From assembly GCA_032164245.1 (NCBI GenBank), contig JAVMKO010000003.1, positions 12,782,651 to 12,846,650 of the forward strand: a stretch of DNA of 64,000 nt, in the 5' to 3' direction. This DNA is from Sternotherus odoratus. Taxonomy: Eukaryota > Chordata > Testudines > Kinosternidae. How positions within the stretch are numbered: position 1 is the stretch's first letter; every line of letters starts with the position of its first letter. Below are positions 35,450 to 47,579 of this stretch, piece after piece. A program made the position numbers and the translations under genes. The notes under the pieces were generated by a model. It saw only the letters and a list, made by a program, of their open reading frames with translations. It did no database searches and was not told the DNA's origin.

Positions 35450-38400
35450 AGTATTTTGCTTTGTCGTGCTGACACATGCTACATGCTGTATTATTCTCTC
35501 TTGCCCCTCGTTTATTATACATAGTCCTTCAAATAGTCACCTTAGTTTGTTCTTCTTCCTCGTGTTTTTCTGCTGCAGTGGAATTGATTTCCATTGTGCA
35601 TTTTTTATATTATACCTTGGAAATCTTCCCCTACATTTCTGTTCTCTTAATAATTTTATACTTAGGAACCTATCTGTTGGTTCTCAATCTCTGGCAGATT
35701 GTCCTTTTGATGCAACTGAATACTAATAAACCTCTCCTTTGAATTTACTACACAATCATATGTTAATGATCACTCCCTCCAAGTTTACCGTTCACGCCAA
35801 GCTCTTAATTACTTCCTCCCTATTAGTCAATAACAGCTCAAAAATTGTCTCAATTCAGCTGCTTGCTCAATTTGTTGAAACAAGTAATTAGCACAGTTTG
35901 GTAATTTTATTTGATTGACTGAATTTCAATGTATTTTTTCTCCAAGCAACTGTCTGTGTAATTAAAATTTCTTGTGACTTAGTCATCTCTGATCATATTT
36001 CCCAGTATAAACTGAGCAGCACCTTCAGTCTGAGTTTCAGGTCTGGAAAATATGTCATCTCTATTTGAGTGTTGCCTAATGGAAAACAGTAGCTAGCTTG
36101 CAGGCTTTAAGAAGGTTTCTGGGCGGAGTTCAAAAGTCTAGTAAACTTTTTTGAAAAGATGTTATAGCACTTGATATTTGGTTGCAGAAAGGGATTTCAA
36201 GGCATTGTGCTTATGAGACTGCTGTTCCTCTTTGCCTTGAGTTACCATTCTATAAAAGACAGAGAGAGACTTTCTTTTAGGGAGGAAGGATGGTTTTGTG
36301 GCTAAAGCACTGCACTGCAACTTTGGTGATCTAGTTTCAATCAGCAGCCTGTGTGACCTAGTGTCCTGTTTTGAAAGCGGACTACATTAATGCCCCAACC
36401 AGGGTCCTTGTAGTTCATACTAACAATGTTTATGTGAGACAGTGGCAGCACAACAGTTTATTGTGCACTGCAACTCACACCTCCTTGGTCTGCACTGCGG
36501 GGCCATGTAGACAAGCCTTTAATCTCTATGCAGTAACTGAGAAGAATGTTGGAACATGTGGGGCTTCTGGTGAGTCGTTGCAAGTTCAAATTCCCATCTA
36601 ATCTGTCACATGGATAGTGAATATTCTCTTCTCTTTGAGTGCCTCTTTAGGACATTGGATTTCTAGAGCAGGGAGGACATTTTTAAAGGTTATAGGTCCA
36701 AGTCTGACTTTCAGTCAAGGAAAGAGAATTCCCTTGGCCTAGAAAAGATGGTGGGAGCCAGAGGAGAACATGAGTTCTAGTTTCTGCTCTTCCTCACCCG
36801 GGAAATCACAATGAATAGTCTCTTGAAGCACTTTTGTATCTAAAGAAAATTAGTTGAAGAATGTACCCACATACACTGAGTGCATACTGCACAAATATGC
36901 TCAATAGCATGTAGAAAGTGACAAGCTGTTTTGAATAACTAACTCCAAATAGTGCACACATCACTATTGCACAGAGCCTGATTGCTGAGGTTGCCTGTGT
37001 GAATTTGGGAACAGAAGTTAGGATGGCCCTTCCCAGCAAATATTACCGATGATAGTCTAAACATCATTATTTAGATTCGAAGATCCTCAGGGCAGAAACT
37101 TTATCATTCTTTGTATTATGTGGAGGGCTAAGCACACTAATAATGTGGTTAAGAAATATAGTGAAAGATGAGACAAGAATGTTCAGAAGACATAGACCAA
37201 AGGCCCATGATCTATTATTGGTGACTGCTCCTAGGAACTCACTCTCATTAGCCTTATCAGACAACACTGAGTTCTACTGCTGAATTTCTGATTGACCTTT
37301 TAAAACATTGTGTTACATTTTTCTTCTTGTGTTGCGCCAGTTGTACACTGATATGAATTTGCAGAAATCAATGGAATCATGCTGGTGTAAAATTGACATA
37401 GTGCATTAGCAAATTAGACCTAATTTTCTCAAAATCCAACTAGGAATTTCCCACTACTTCTGTTTTTCTGGATCTTACCTTGCATAATTAAGTTGTTGTA
37501 GTGCAACATAATTAAATTGCTGTAGTGAAATCTCCCTAGGTGATTGTTTTTATAAGTTTTGGATATGTTGTAATAAAAATTGCCTCCCTCCAAACTGAAA
37601 TGACTGAAAGTCAAGTTTTTCAGTCAATATTAAGCAAGCATTTTCCTGTGAGTTCAGTGGAATTGACAGTAACTTCAACAGAACAGGAATATCAGGAAGA
37701 CTAAATATGAATGGGAAAGTTTTTAATTCAGCAAACTTGGATGTGCTTTGATTTGGAACCAATGAAAAAGAACTATGGAGGCTTCCTTCTCCCCCCACCT
37801 TCTTTCCAATTATGAGATGAGAGAGAAGATGGAATGTAGTTTTTCACCTCCTTGGTCAGCATTTGCTTTGCTCTAATTCTATAGCTCAGCAGAAATACAG
37901 ATTTGTAGCATCTCCTACCCTTTGTATATTTAGAATGCATACAAGTCACGAAAGATTGCCAAAGCACTTTAAAAAGAGGACCCAAGTAAAATGAATGTTT
38001 CCCTATTGGACTTTACGCCAGAAAAATACATCATAAATAATGAGGAGGACTGGTCTAGAAAACCTGCATTTTAGGTTTAAATCTCTCTCACTGCACAGAT
38101 CAATGGTAATTCAGAAGCCCTTACGAGGCAAATCATGTTCCATAATACTGTGTCTTGTGATGTTGAAATCCACACAAAAGAATATTTCTATTCCAATACT
38201 GCTTTCTCCTGTTGAAGTTTTCCTACTGAATAATGTTAAATGATGTTATAATTATGCATAGACTGACACAACCTCTCACTATAAGAGATTAAATTGCCAT
38301 ATGTGTCATTTTTAACATAATGGAGGCTTAGCTTTCACAAGTGGCCTGGCAATAATAATTATTTAATATTTACATTAAAGTGGTGTCTAGAGACCTAATC

Positions 38401-38490
38401 AGGATAGGCGCTGTTATGTTAGGTGCTGTACAGCCCATGATGTTAGGTGCTGTACAGACATATATGAAGGCATGGGTCCCACGCTTCAAA
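35450..38490. other. Intron sequence, mostly unclassified
   Basis: The 185-residue frame at 35169-35726 contains palindromic repeat sequence and has no recognisable domain; I do not treat it as a gene. A tRNA-like head (TGGCTAAAGCACTGCACTGC, near 36298) suggests an old MIR-type SINE at about 36290-36370. Bases 37330-37390 resemble the short palindromic repeat. At 38405-38455 the phrase TGTTAGGTGCTGTACAG occurs twice in tandem. Confidence 0.45.
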
Positions 38491-38493
38491 GCT

Positions 38494-38802
38494 TACAGGT
38501 CTACACTGAGGGGGGGGGGAGGGGGAGATGTCGACCAAAAATACACAAATTCAGCTACGCGAATAGTATAGCTGAAGTCAATGTACCTTAGGTTGACTTA
38601 TCTTGGCATCCTCATGGCAGCGAGTCAACCGTTGCTGCTCCCCCATTGACTCCGCTTCTGCCTGTCACGGCGGTGGAGTTCTGGAGTCAATGGGGAGAGC
38701 GCTTGGGGATCAATTTATTGTGTCTAGACTAGCTGCAGTAAATCAATCCCCGATAGATCTATCGTTACCTGCTGATCTAGTGGGTAGTGTAGACCTGGCC
38801 TA
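38494..38802 (+). mobile_element. Palindromic TA-type MITE
   Basis: The ends AGGTCTACACT and AGTGTAGACCT are inverted. The interior carries paired arms (TATAGCTGAAGTCAATGTAC, GGAGTTCTGGAGTCAATGGG, GATAGATCTATCG) typical of the family also seen at 43996, 46023, 61855 and 62071. Flanking TTA/TAA fits a TA target. It includes a poly-G stretch at 38510-38525. Open frames crossing it are not genes. Confidence 0.8.
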
Positions 38803-39945
38803 AGTCTCAGAGCCTGGATCAACTGCAGTGTAGAAGTTCAGGTTCAAGCTGGAGCCTGGGTTCCAAGACCGTCACCCCTTTGTCTGGCTCAAGCCCAACA
38901 TCCACACTGCTGTTGTTAACCTCTCAATCCATCAGTTGACATGGGCTCTGAGACTCTGTGCCATGGGTCTTTTATTGCAGTGTAGACATACCCGAGAAGC
39001 TATACCAGATTGGAGTTGGCTCATGGTCTTTGAAGGACTGAGACAGATTCACTGATTTGCTGAAAATGCTTTTTTCCTCCACTGTTCCAGTAAAATTTAA
39101 CACAGTCACTTTTACTAAGAATTCATAGAATTCTTCATGCATTTCTTTGGTGAAGGCCAGAAGTAAAACATTTATGAGAGCTATTTAGAGACCTAGAGTG
39201 ATTTTCAAACACATCGGAAAGCACTGGGAATCAAGTTAGTGTCCTTAAGTTACATAGCTTTGCAAGTATATTGAATTTAGTGTACTTATAAAATGTTTAT
39301 GTTCCTTGCTCTTCTTTTCAGTTTTTTGAGGCTTTAATATCTTCTTCAGATGTGCCACCTGCCAGATACATCCATTGTTTATAATGCAACATTGACATAA
39401 ATTTATGCATTTCTTTGTTCATGGGAAGCATAAAACCACCTTGAAATTTACAGCAACTATTAAAGATATTTCTGCATTTAAAGAAATTGCTTTCTTTTCT
39501 TCTTGGCTCCTCCTTCATTAAGATTTAGAAAGAAGACAAGTCCTCACTCACATGAACAGAGGAGAAATTTGATTGCAAAGGTAATTGAGGCAGCACTGTC
39601 ACTGATTTATGACTTTTACTTTAAAGCCAGAAAAAAGTGGGTTTTCTGTTTGACAGCTCAAAGAATTCAGAATGGTATAAATGCAGCAAGTAAATAAAGT
39701 AGATATTCTCAACTGAAGAAGGGATGGGGGAATGCTATTTGATTAGATTATATCAAAATGTGAATATTGTTTAGTACTAGAATAAAGTTCCAGGTAGAAG
39801 TAAATCTTTTGCAAATTCATTGTATACAACATGGAGCTCAGACATGCTGAAAAATTTCTCCTTTTTTATCACTTTTATATGTTCTACTGAATAGGAACAT
39901 AGGGCCAAATGTACCACTTCTTCTTATTAATTATTTGTATTATCA

Positions 39946-40450
39946 TAAGAGCATAAGAATAGCCATACTGGCTCATACCAAAGGTCCATCCAGCCCACTA
40001 TCCTGAGTACTGACAGTGGCCAATGCCAGGTGTCCCAGAGTGAGTGAACCTAATAGGTAATGATCAAGTGATCTCTCCTGCCATCCATCACCGCCCTCTG
40101 ATAAACAGAGGCTAGCGACACCATTCCTTACCCATCCTGGCTAATAGCCATTAATGGACTTAACCTCCATGAATTTATCTAGTTCTCTTTTAAACTCCGT
40201 TATATTCCTAACCTTCACAACCTCCTCAGGCAAGGAGTTCCACAGGTTTACTATGTGTTGTGTGAAGAACTTTCTTTTATTTGTTTTAAACCTGCTGCCC
40301 ACTAATTTCATTTGGTGGCCCCTAGTTCTTATATTATTGGAACAAATAAATAACTTATTCACTTTCTCCACACTGCTCATGATTTATATACCTCTATCAT
40401 ATTCCCCCCAAGCTCCTCTTTTCCCTCCTTAGTCTCCTCTTTTCCTTGCA
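39946..40450 (-). mobile_element. CR1-type LINE 3' part, second subfamily (minus strand)
   Basis: It begins with the complement of the tail (GCATAAGAATAGCCATACTG). The minus strand then gives NLWNSLPEEVVKVRNITEFK and FMEV, the C-terminal end of ORF2, within 40141-40380. It is closely related to the plus-strand copy at 51425-51765 and to 58700-59125, and differs from the CR1 copies with ATTCTATG tails. The 79-residue frame is a relict. Confidence 0.88.
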
Positions 40451-41164
40451 CTTAGGAGCCTTAGTCGTGGTCCAGGACTTCTTTGTGCTACGTGCTGTAC
40501 AAACACAGAACAAAAAGTTTACAATCTAAGTATAAGACAAGAGACAACAAATGGATACAGACAGATGGGGAAGTACCAGGAAACAGCGACACAATAAATA
40601 TATACAAGTGACCATGGCCCTATTGATTTCAATCGAGTTGTACCTGTCCATGCAAGTGGAAAATCTGACCTATAAATTTTTCCTTGTGTCACCAAATGGA
40701 ATTAGATTAATAGATCTAAGAGCAAACCATCAGATGTTCCCTGATAGAGCTGAATATTCAGTGCTGTGACAGGGAGATACCAAAAAATGGTCTATTACAC
40801 CACTTGAATGTTCTGGGATTTTAGCCCTGGGTTTTCAAACTTGGGTACCTAAAGTTGTGCACATGAACCAGTAATTAGGAATTTAATCAGTTGCTCAGCA
40901 CGATTTAACTTCATTGGAAGTGGGGATTGCTCAGCACCTTTTAGAAATCAGGACATTTGTTTTTAACTTGTGTTCACTTCAGTAAAAGAGAATTATGCCC
41001 TCAACCTACTTAACTGTCAAAAACATTTGTAAAAACCCAACTCAATTACTATCAGTAGTAGCAAGAATGTACAGAAGCATTTTTTTCCAGTTAAATCTTC
41101 ATGCTCATGAAATTGAGATACTGATAACAACAGGGAAAATAATTGGACTCACACATATTCAATG

Positions 41165-41960
41165 AGAGAGAGAAATCTGACCAATGGAAATGGTGAAAGG
41201 GACCTAAGGGTGATAAGAGAAAGCAAAGCAATCAGGAATTTGTAGTATGATATAGCTGCAAACAAGGTTAATGCCATTTTGGGTTGCATATGCAAAAGCT
41301 CCCAAGTGCTTAGGTCCCCTTTGAAAATCATTTAGGTGTCTAAATCATGTAAACATTGTGTTGCTGCATGCAGCAATCTCTAAATACCTTACCAATCTGG
41401 ATCCAAGTGATGGGACAAGAAGTATTAATACTCCGCCTGGGGAGACTGCACCTGCAATATGGCATTCAGCTCTAGACACGGCATTATCAGAAAAAAAGAA
41501 AAACCAGATGGAGGGAGTTCAGAAAAAAGCATCACAAGATGAAGGGACTGATGAGTAAACATTGTTTGAGATTTCTAGAGAGACCAACTCAATAGAAGAT
41601 GAGCACCTAAGTCCCTTATGCCCCCTCAGAAATCCTGGTCTAACAGTAAGTATGTGTAGTATGCTTAAGAGACAACCAAGGGTGAGGCGAGGGTGGTGGG
41701 GGTGGTGGCGTAGAATAGCAGCCTATCGCTATCTGAATGGCATAAACACCAATGAGAGAGCAAGATCCAATTATGCAACTCTTATATTGGAGTCGTCCCA
41801 CGAATTTATTTCCCGTGTTTCCATGGAGTACTTGTGCTTTTCAGTGTCAAGGCAGCACAGACAGGCCTAGAGTATGGTAATAAGGGGGTGTAACTCAGAG
41901 AAAAGGGGTGACATTACGAAAGGATGTTAGCTCTATTATGCTTTAATTCTATGCTTCCTG
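41165..41960 (+). mobile_element. CR1 LINE RT C-terminal remnant (plus strand), degraded
   Basis: Pieces in shifting frames recall the end of ORF2: a KANAILGCI-like segment (41250-41300), LQYGIQL (about 41451-41471), KNQMEGVQKKAS (41500-41535), and AAYRYLNGINTNERARSNY (41710-41790). The order matches a plus-strand CR1. Frameshifts and stops are frequent. Confidence 0.65.
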
Positions 41961-41991
41961 GCAGTTAGCTCTATTATGCTTTAATTCTATG
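41926..41991 (+). repeat. 28-bp direct repeat, 38-bp spacing
   Basis: GTTAGCTCTATTATGCTTTA plus ATTCTATG occurs exactly at 41926-41953 and 41964-41991, with ten bases between. The repeated text holds CR1-tail-like ATTCTATG, so this may be a tail duplication. Confidence 0.9.
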
Positions 41992-43074
41992 GTGGCACCA
42001 GATCCACACACAGAGCTGTGTTATAGGGCATTGGCACCCTCTCAAGAATCAGCCACTCACTATGCACCAAAAGGGCTGCAGGAGAAGACCTCAATAATAA
42101 AAACTGTTATGGTAATAATGGCATGTGTTGCTTGGGATGGTTGTAGAAACACCTTCTCGAAGCATGGAAATACCTGGAAAGGACACATTTTGAGATTATT
42201 ATTATTTGAAATAGTGGTTTGTTTGTTTTAAAAGAGTTTTAGGAATAAAAAGATTATGGCCTGAATTTTCTAAAATGTTCACTGATTTTTGATTGCTTAC
42301 CTGAGACACCTAGGACCTGACTTTCAGATGTGCTCTGTATCTGCAGCTCCCATTTAAGTCAACGGAGTTACACCAAATGAAGATCTGACCCATTATGTCT
42401 TTAGTTCTTTTCTTGTATTACTGAGATGGGTCTATGAACCCGGGAAAGTTCTATGGCTGTATAATGCAGGAAGTCAGAGTAGATAATCTCAATCTTAAAA
42501 TCCGTGTATTGTATCTTTCGAAAGATCCCAGGGTTTCTGCTGCTTTTCATTGGCAGCAACTGGAAATGACCATTTTCAATTCTCTTAACACATCATCCAA
42601 AACTGTAAAACATTATAACCTTCACAAATGAAACAAACCCAAACAAAGTTAAGCCAAATACATTCTGTCACACCATGCTGTTAATATTAATGCTTCTGGA
42701 TGCTAGAATTTATAGGTGCTGTTATGCAGTTTAGTTAGTGCCGTTACTCCACAGAACTTGCTGCAACTTTACCTCATCTAATATTCAACTACTGTGAATA
42801 CTGCAATGTTGTTACAAATGAGACAATATAGTCCACCGAATAGTGAGAAATGTATTTTTATTGGGTTTTAAAGATTGTTTTGCCTTCTTATTTGGTAGGA
42901 TAACACAAGCCTGCGTAGGAAGCTTAAATTATCCATGTCTAGCTTCACCGAGTGTGTTAAATTTATTGCTGTTTGAAAGGAACTGAACTGTTTTGCTATC
43001 AGGCAGAGCTCAAATTCAGGGACACCCAGAGTATTATTCCCAGTGGTGATTTTTACAGTGAATTTAAGATTCAT

Positions 43075-43330
43075 AAATTCCAAGGCCAGAAGAACCAGAG
43101 TGATCTAGTCTGACTCCTGTGTCACACAGACCATAGAACTTCCCCAAAATAATTCCTAGAGCAGATTTCTAGCAGACCATGATTAAAAAATTGTTAGTGA
43201 CGCAGAATTCACCAACACCCTTAGTGAATTGTTCCAGTAGTTAATTATACTCACTGTTAAAATTTATACCTTATTTCCAGTCTGAATTTGTCTAGTTTTA
43301 ACATCCTGCCCGTGAAAGATGTTTTTCTGA
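43075..43330 (-). mobile_element. CR1 LINE 3' fragment (minus strand)
   Basis: AAATTCCAAGGCCAGAAGAA, ATCTAGTCTGACTCCTGTGT and ACTTCCCCAAAATAATTCCT followed by AGAGCAGATTTCTAGC form the complement of a CR1 3' end. It continues to GTCTAGTTTTAACATCCTGC. Confidence 0.88.
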
Positions 43331-43538
43331 CACAAAACCATTAAACAAACAAAAAAGTGCGATGTCTGAACATATATTTTGTGTGTGTGTGTTTACCAAT
43401 GGGAATCATCATAAGACACTCAGTTGATTACCTACAAAGTACAGGGCACCAAATAACAGCTTGTCTGTCATCTGCCTTTTCTAGGACACTTGCTGATGTC
43501 CCCATCCAAAATTAAACTCATCAGTACTGAGAGATCAA

Positions 43539-43632
43539 GGGCCAGGGTTGCTGACTGTGTAAAATGACATCATTCCATCATTAACTTCAGTAGAGTGATG
43601 TTGATTTATACCACTTGTGCATCTGGCCCTAA
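43539..43632. repeat. Short palindromic interspersed repeat, third copy
   Basis: GGGCCAGGGTTGCTGACTGT faces the complement of TACCACTTGTGCATCTGGCCC, with CTTCAGTAGAGTGATG at the centre. It is diverged but follows the same plan as at 9587 and 35371. Confidence 0.6.
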
Positions 43633-43995
43633 GGTACTACTCTAACAGACTGGAGGATTTATGTCATTCATCATCATAATCATCAGGGATTTCAGTTTGG
43701 AAGGAGTGTCCGAATGGAACCCAAAATAAATCTGACGGGAGAAGAATTTTGACTCCCAAATCCCCATCATGGGGTGGAGGGGAGGGAAGGCACATTACCA
43801 TGTTTTCTTTTCATTTTCTTCTTGATTTAATTCTTCTTTGTTATTTATGTGACAGTCCAAACAGTCTGATTCTGAATCCAAATGCTGGGGGCTAGATTCA
43901 CCAAGGAACTTAGGTGTGGTGACTCTCAGCTTTACCACACCTAACGTTCAGGTGTCTAGAAAATCACTGGGATTCACAAAGCCTGAGTTCAGCAC

Positions 43996-44285
43996 TAAGG
44001 GCTTGTCTACACTGCCGCTGGCAGTCGATCTAAGATACACCACTTCAACTGCGTGAACATCGTAGTTGACGACATACTTAGATCTACTTACTGTGGTGTC
44101 TTCACTGTGGTAAGTCGCCAGCTGACGCTCTTTGGTTGACTCCGCTTGTGTTCCTCGTTGTGGTGGAGTACTGGAGTCGACGGGAGAGTGCTCAGCGGTT
44201 GATGTATCGCATCTAGACTAGATAAATTGAGCCCCGCTGGATTGATCGCTGCCTGCCGATCCGGCGGGCAGTGTAGACAAGCCCT
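43996..44285 (+). mobile_element. Palindromic TA-type MITE, well preserved
   Basis: The ends GGGCTTGTCTACACTGCC and GGCAGTGTAGACAAGCCC are perfect inverted repeats of 18 bases. Internal paired arms include GGTAAGTCGCCAGCTGACG and GGAGTACTGGAGTCGACGGG. A TA precedes the left end; the right flank has TC. This is the clearest copy of the family. Confidence 0.88.
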
Positions 44286-44954
44286 CGGGCTCTCTCTACA
44301 CTGAATGGGGGGAGACAGGCCCCTTAGAATGGGAGCCACAAAAGCCAGTATGCAGGCAGCTCCTCACCTAAAATAGCCAATGGGATTTGCCAAGCCAAGG
44401 GTTGTGTCCTAAGCCCTGTCCCTCTCCTGGAGATAGGCACCTAAAGGTAAACTGCAGGGAGGTGCCTCCCATGAGCGGCCAGTGACCCGACCATTGGGGG
44501 AGGCTAGTTCCCTGCCCCTCCCCTTATGCCAAAGGCCTCTCCCCTCCCTCTTCCCTTCTGCCTTCTCTCCCTCGCATGAGCCCAGAGCACTCCCATCACG
44601 GCCCACAGTCCCAGCACACCAGTTGGCCAGTTGGTATGGCTGCAGTGCCCCCAGAGCTGGTGTACTGGGTGTCAAGCCCCGGGGCACCAGGCAGCTGGGC
44701 AGCACGGTCTGAGTACCGGGCATGCAATGCAGCCCCAGTGCCAGCCGCCCTGAGTCCCTACAGGAAGCCCCAGCCAGCCTGGGCCAGGAGAGCCCAGGAA
44801 ACTGCAGGAGGTGGACTGGGGGGCGAAGTGTGGGCAGGGCCACGCCAAACTGTTTGGGGAGGCACTGCCCCAGCCTATGATACCCGCCACCCATGGCCTC
44901 TCCCTCTTATGTGGATTCTCAGCTCCAAACCCTATGGAATCTATGCGCCCTCAT

Positions 44955-45480
44955 ATCTTTTAGCCCTATGGCTAGGGTACTCACCTGGAAATTGGGAGAT
45001 TCCCCGTTTCAAGTCCCCGTTCCACCTGAGGCGGAGCAGGGATGTAAGCTGGAATCTGCCACTTCTGAGGTTTGTGTTCAAGTCACTGGGCTATGGGACA
45101 GTCCGATGGGGCCAGGGTGGGGGAGGGGTCCCTCAATCTGTCTGGTTAAAGCCATTCCACTGTGTGTAAGTTATTAAGAAAAAGCCATTGACATAAGAGT
45201 ACTGGAGTCTGGGTCGTCTGTCCCCGAGGCAGGTGCTCTAACACTGGCCTACAGAGCCATTCTCATGCTTCTGCTCTTCCTTTCTCTCTCCCCAATCTCC
45301 ACTCAATGCTTCTTTCATTATTAAACACACATTACCACCGTTTCAACAGGAGGGACTGAATAACCCAAAGGTTAGAGTATTCCCATGAGAGGCAGCAGAT
45401 CTCAGCTCAAATCCCTTTTCCCTGTCAGGCAAAGAAGGGACTTGAACTGTGGGTCTCCCCTTCCTACCAAGTACCTGAAT
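44955..45480 (+). mobile_element. tRNA-like SINE remnants
   Basis: GGCTAGGGTACTCACCTGGA followed by AATTGGGAGATTCCCCGTTT and CAAGTCCC resembles a tRNA head with a B-box-like CGTTTCAAGTCCC. A second stretch at 45355-45480 repeats the plan (GGTTAGAGTATTCCCATGAG, CTCAAATCCC, and GGACTTGAACTGTGGGTCTC). They are probably two copies or halves of an old amniote SINE. Confidence 0.5.
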
Positions 45481-45517
45481 CACTGGTTAAAAGTTATGAG
45501 GGAAGTCCTCATCCCCT

Positions 45518-45692
45518 CATAGAATATCAGGGTTAGAAGGGGAGATCATCTAGTCCAACCCCCTGCTCAAAGCCGGACCAATCCCCAATTGAATCATCCA
45601 ACAGATTTTTGCCCCATATCCCTAAATGGCCCCCTCAAGTATTGAACTCACAACCCTGGGTTTAGCAGGCCATGCTCAAACCACTGCTGTTT
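45518..45692 (-). mobile_element. tRNA-derived SINE with CR1-type tail (minus strand)
   Basis: The left part (CATAGAATATCAGGGTTAGA, ATCATCTAGTCCAACCCCCT) is the complement of a CR1-like tail. The right part (CAAGTATTGAACTCACAACC, GGGTTTAGCAGGCCATGCTC) is the complement of the same tRNA-like head as at 26183. Such tRNA head plus CR1 tail SINEs are known from turtles and presumably use the CR1 machinery. Confidence 0.88.
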
Positions 45693-46022
45693 TGTATAAA
45701 CTCACCTGGTCTGACACGTGGTCTGGGGCCCCTCGCAGGTGAGTTAGGTGGAGGAATGCCCATCTTCCGCTTGTTTGTGGATCACACTGGGGTTTAGGCA
45801 TCCAGATGCCTGGTATGGGGCTGCAGGGTGCATGCTCAGCAGCAGAAACTTAGATGCACAGGGAACTTTTACTGCATAAACTTAGGCAGCAAGTGAATTT
45901 AGCCACCTAACGTGCTTGTGGGCCACAAAGTGGTGGTTTTGTGAATCAAGGTGAGGCCTGGTTCTGGGATTTAGGCACTAAAGTGGCAGTTAGGCACCTA
46001 AGCCCTTTTGTGAATCTAGCCC

Positions 46023-46255
46023 TGGTTGACTACGGGTACATCTAGTGTAGATGCGATAAATCGATCCCCAATCGCTCTGTAATCCACCAAGACGAGCGGC
46101 AGAAGCGGAGTTGACGGGGGAGGGGCGGCAGTTGACCCCGTCTCATGAGGACGGGAGGTAAGTCGACCTAAGATACGGCGACATTACCTCCCCTATTCTC
46201 GTATCTGAAGTTGCATATCTTAGGTCGACCCACCCCCGCATTGTAGACCAGGCCT
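46023..46255 (-). mobile_element. Palindromic TA-type MITE (inverted, partial)
   Basis: GTGTAGATGCGATAAATCGATC, GGCAGAAGCGGAGTTGACGG and ATCTTAGGTCGACCCACCCC with TGTAGACCAGGCCT at the right end are the complement of the family seen at 38494. The left end is degraded (GTACATCTAGTGTAG). Confidence 0.78.
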
Positions 46256-46824
46256 ACAGCTATTACTGAACTGAACTCAAGATGGCATTTAAAAAAAAAT
46301 AGGCAGAGCTGGTGAGTCTGCTTAGAACTGAGTATGGCCCTTTATCGTGTTGTTCTCTTGCAATGTAAGCAGATAGCACTTGTCCTCCCTGACACTGTGC
46401 TAACGGGACCAAGATTCTGATACATTTGTCAGTGGAAGCCGACTATACTTAGGACTACATCGGGAAGTTTCTCTCTCTCTTTCTTACAAATTATATGTTA
46501 TCACCCGTACATTGTATGGCATAGGAATATTAGCTCATAAACCTGAGTGCTACAACAATCTTATGTTATAATCATAGACATCCTAGATGCATAATGACCT
46601 GGTCTTTGCCAGATTATCTAGTCTCTGTCCCTGTCAATAGCACCCAAGGGTTAAAACATGGTTATGACACATGGTTAAAATATTGTGGGGAAGGGATGTG
46701 TTAATCCAAACAAGATAGAAAAGGTACAAGCAAAAGATGGAGAGTTGGAATGCTGTGACTCTACTCATTATACTGGGCAAAATCCATTCAATGTTACCTT
46801 GTCTTTCCCCTAAGACTCAGAGGC

Positions 46825-46880
46825 CTGTGCGGGGGTGGAGGCGGTCAACCTAAGATACACAACTTCAGCTACACGAAGGG
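46825..46880 (+). mobile_element. Palindromic TA-type MITE fragment
   Basis: GGGGGTGGAGGCGGTCAACC followed by TAAGATACACAACTTCAGCT and ACACGAA is a short piece of the left arm of the same family. Confidence 0.65.
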
Positions 46881-47459
46881 CCTGAGTGGTTTTCCTCTCC
46901 CTTTCACACAGCTGGTTTTAAAAAAGAGAGACAAGCTTCACCAATTTTGCTTTATGTGCAAAACTTTTCACACAGCAGTGCTGGTGACTCAGCACCTAAT
47001 TCACCACATTCCTGTACACGACCAAGGATAATTAGCACAATTCCTTTTTCTTTTTTTTGGGTGGTGGTGGTTACTTTTATTCAGTGTTTGACTCTCTAAG
47101 GATAGTAATTTATCCTAAATGTTAAGAATCTGCCCCAAAATGTGTCTCCCAATATTAAACGTATCATAGTGCATAGCGCTCTCCTGAAACAGCACATATT
47201 GAATTAAAAGTTCTTTAGAGAGTTTCCCCACCCTGCCCATCTCCTGGACTTTCAGGTGTTTGTATTTTAAGAGCTACTTTATTTAATGAGCCTCTGTTTT
47301 TAATGATGCTTGCTTTATACTTGCATAGAATATATGTGGGAGGTTTTTCAAAATTGCCTAACTGATTTAAGTCAACAATTCAAGGAGATGTGCTCCTAAA
47401 TCCTTTAGGCACCTTTGAAAGTCTCTCCCTACATGGCCAAGACAGACCCTCTGATACAT

Positions 47460-47570
47460 GTGAGTGGGTAGCTCCTCATAGAAACTTTATGAACCTAGCT
47501 AAGTTGAAATATATGGTCAGACTAGATGATCATAATGGTCCATTCTGACCTTAAAGTCTATGAAATCTTG
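47460..47570 (+). mobile_element. CR1 LINE tail fragment (plus strand)
   Basis: GGTCAGACTAGATGATCATA and ATGGTCCATTCTGACCTTAA followed by AGTCTATGAAATC are the CR1 3' end in plus orientation. Confidence 0.8.
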
Positions 47571-47579
47571 TCCCAATAT

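Larger units (their letters stand above)
43889..46023. mobile_element. Composite DNA element with terminal inverted repeats, containing nested repeats
   Basis: The left end GGGCTAGATTCACCAAGGAA, then CTTAGGTG, mirrors the complement of the right end (GGGCTAGATTCACAAAAGGG, CTTAGGTG). No target duplication is clear. Inside lie the palindromic TA-type MITE (43996-44285), GC-rich sequence (44460-44885), tRNA-like SINE stretches (44950-45480) and a CR1-tailed SINE (45520-45690). Frames such as 44576-45169 and 44409-44894 have no domain and span repeats, so I do not call them genes. Confidence 0.6.

Noticed and set aside
35169..35726. 185-residue plus-strand frame in the intron
   Set aside because: It includes the short palindromic repeat at 35371-35445, has no recognisable domain, and overlaps another frame of similar quality. 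Chance opening is more likely.
44409..45169. Overlapping 161- and 197-residue frames on opposite strands
   Set aside because: Both lie in a GC-rich composite repeat with SINE pieces. The opposite-strand overlap and lack of domains argue against a gene.
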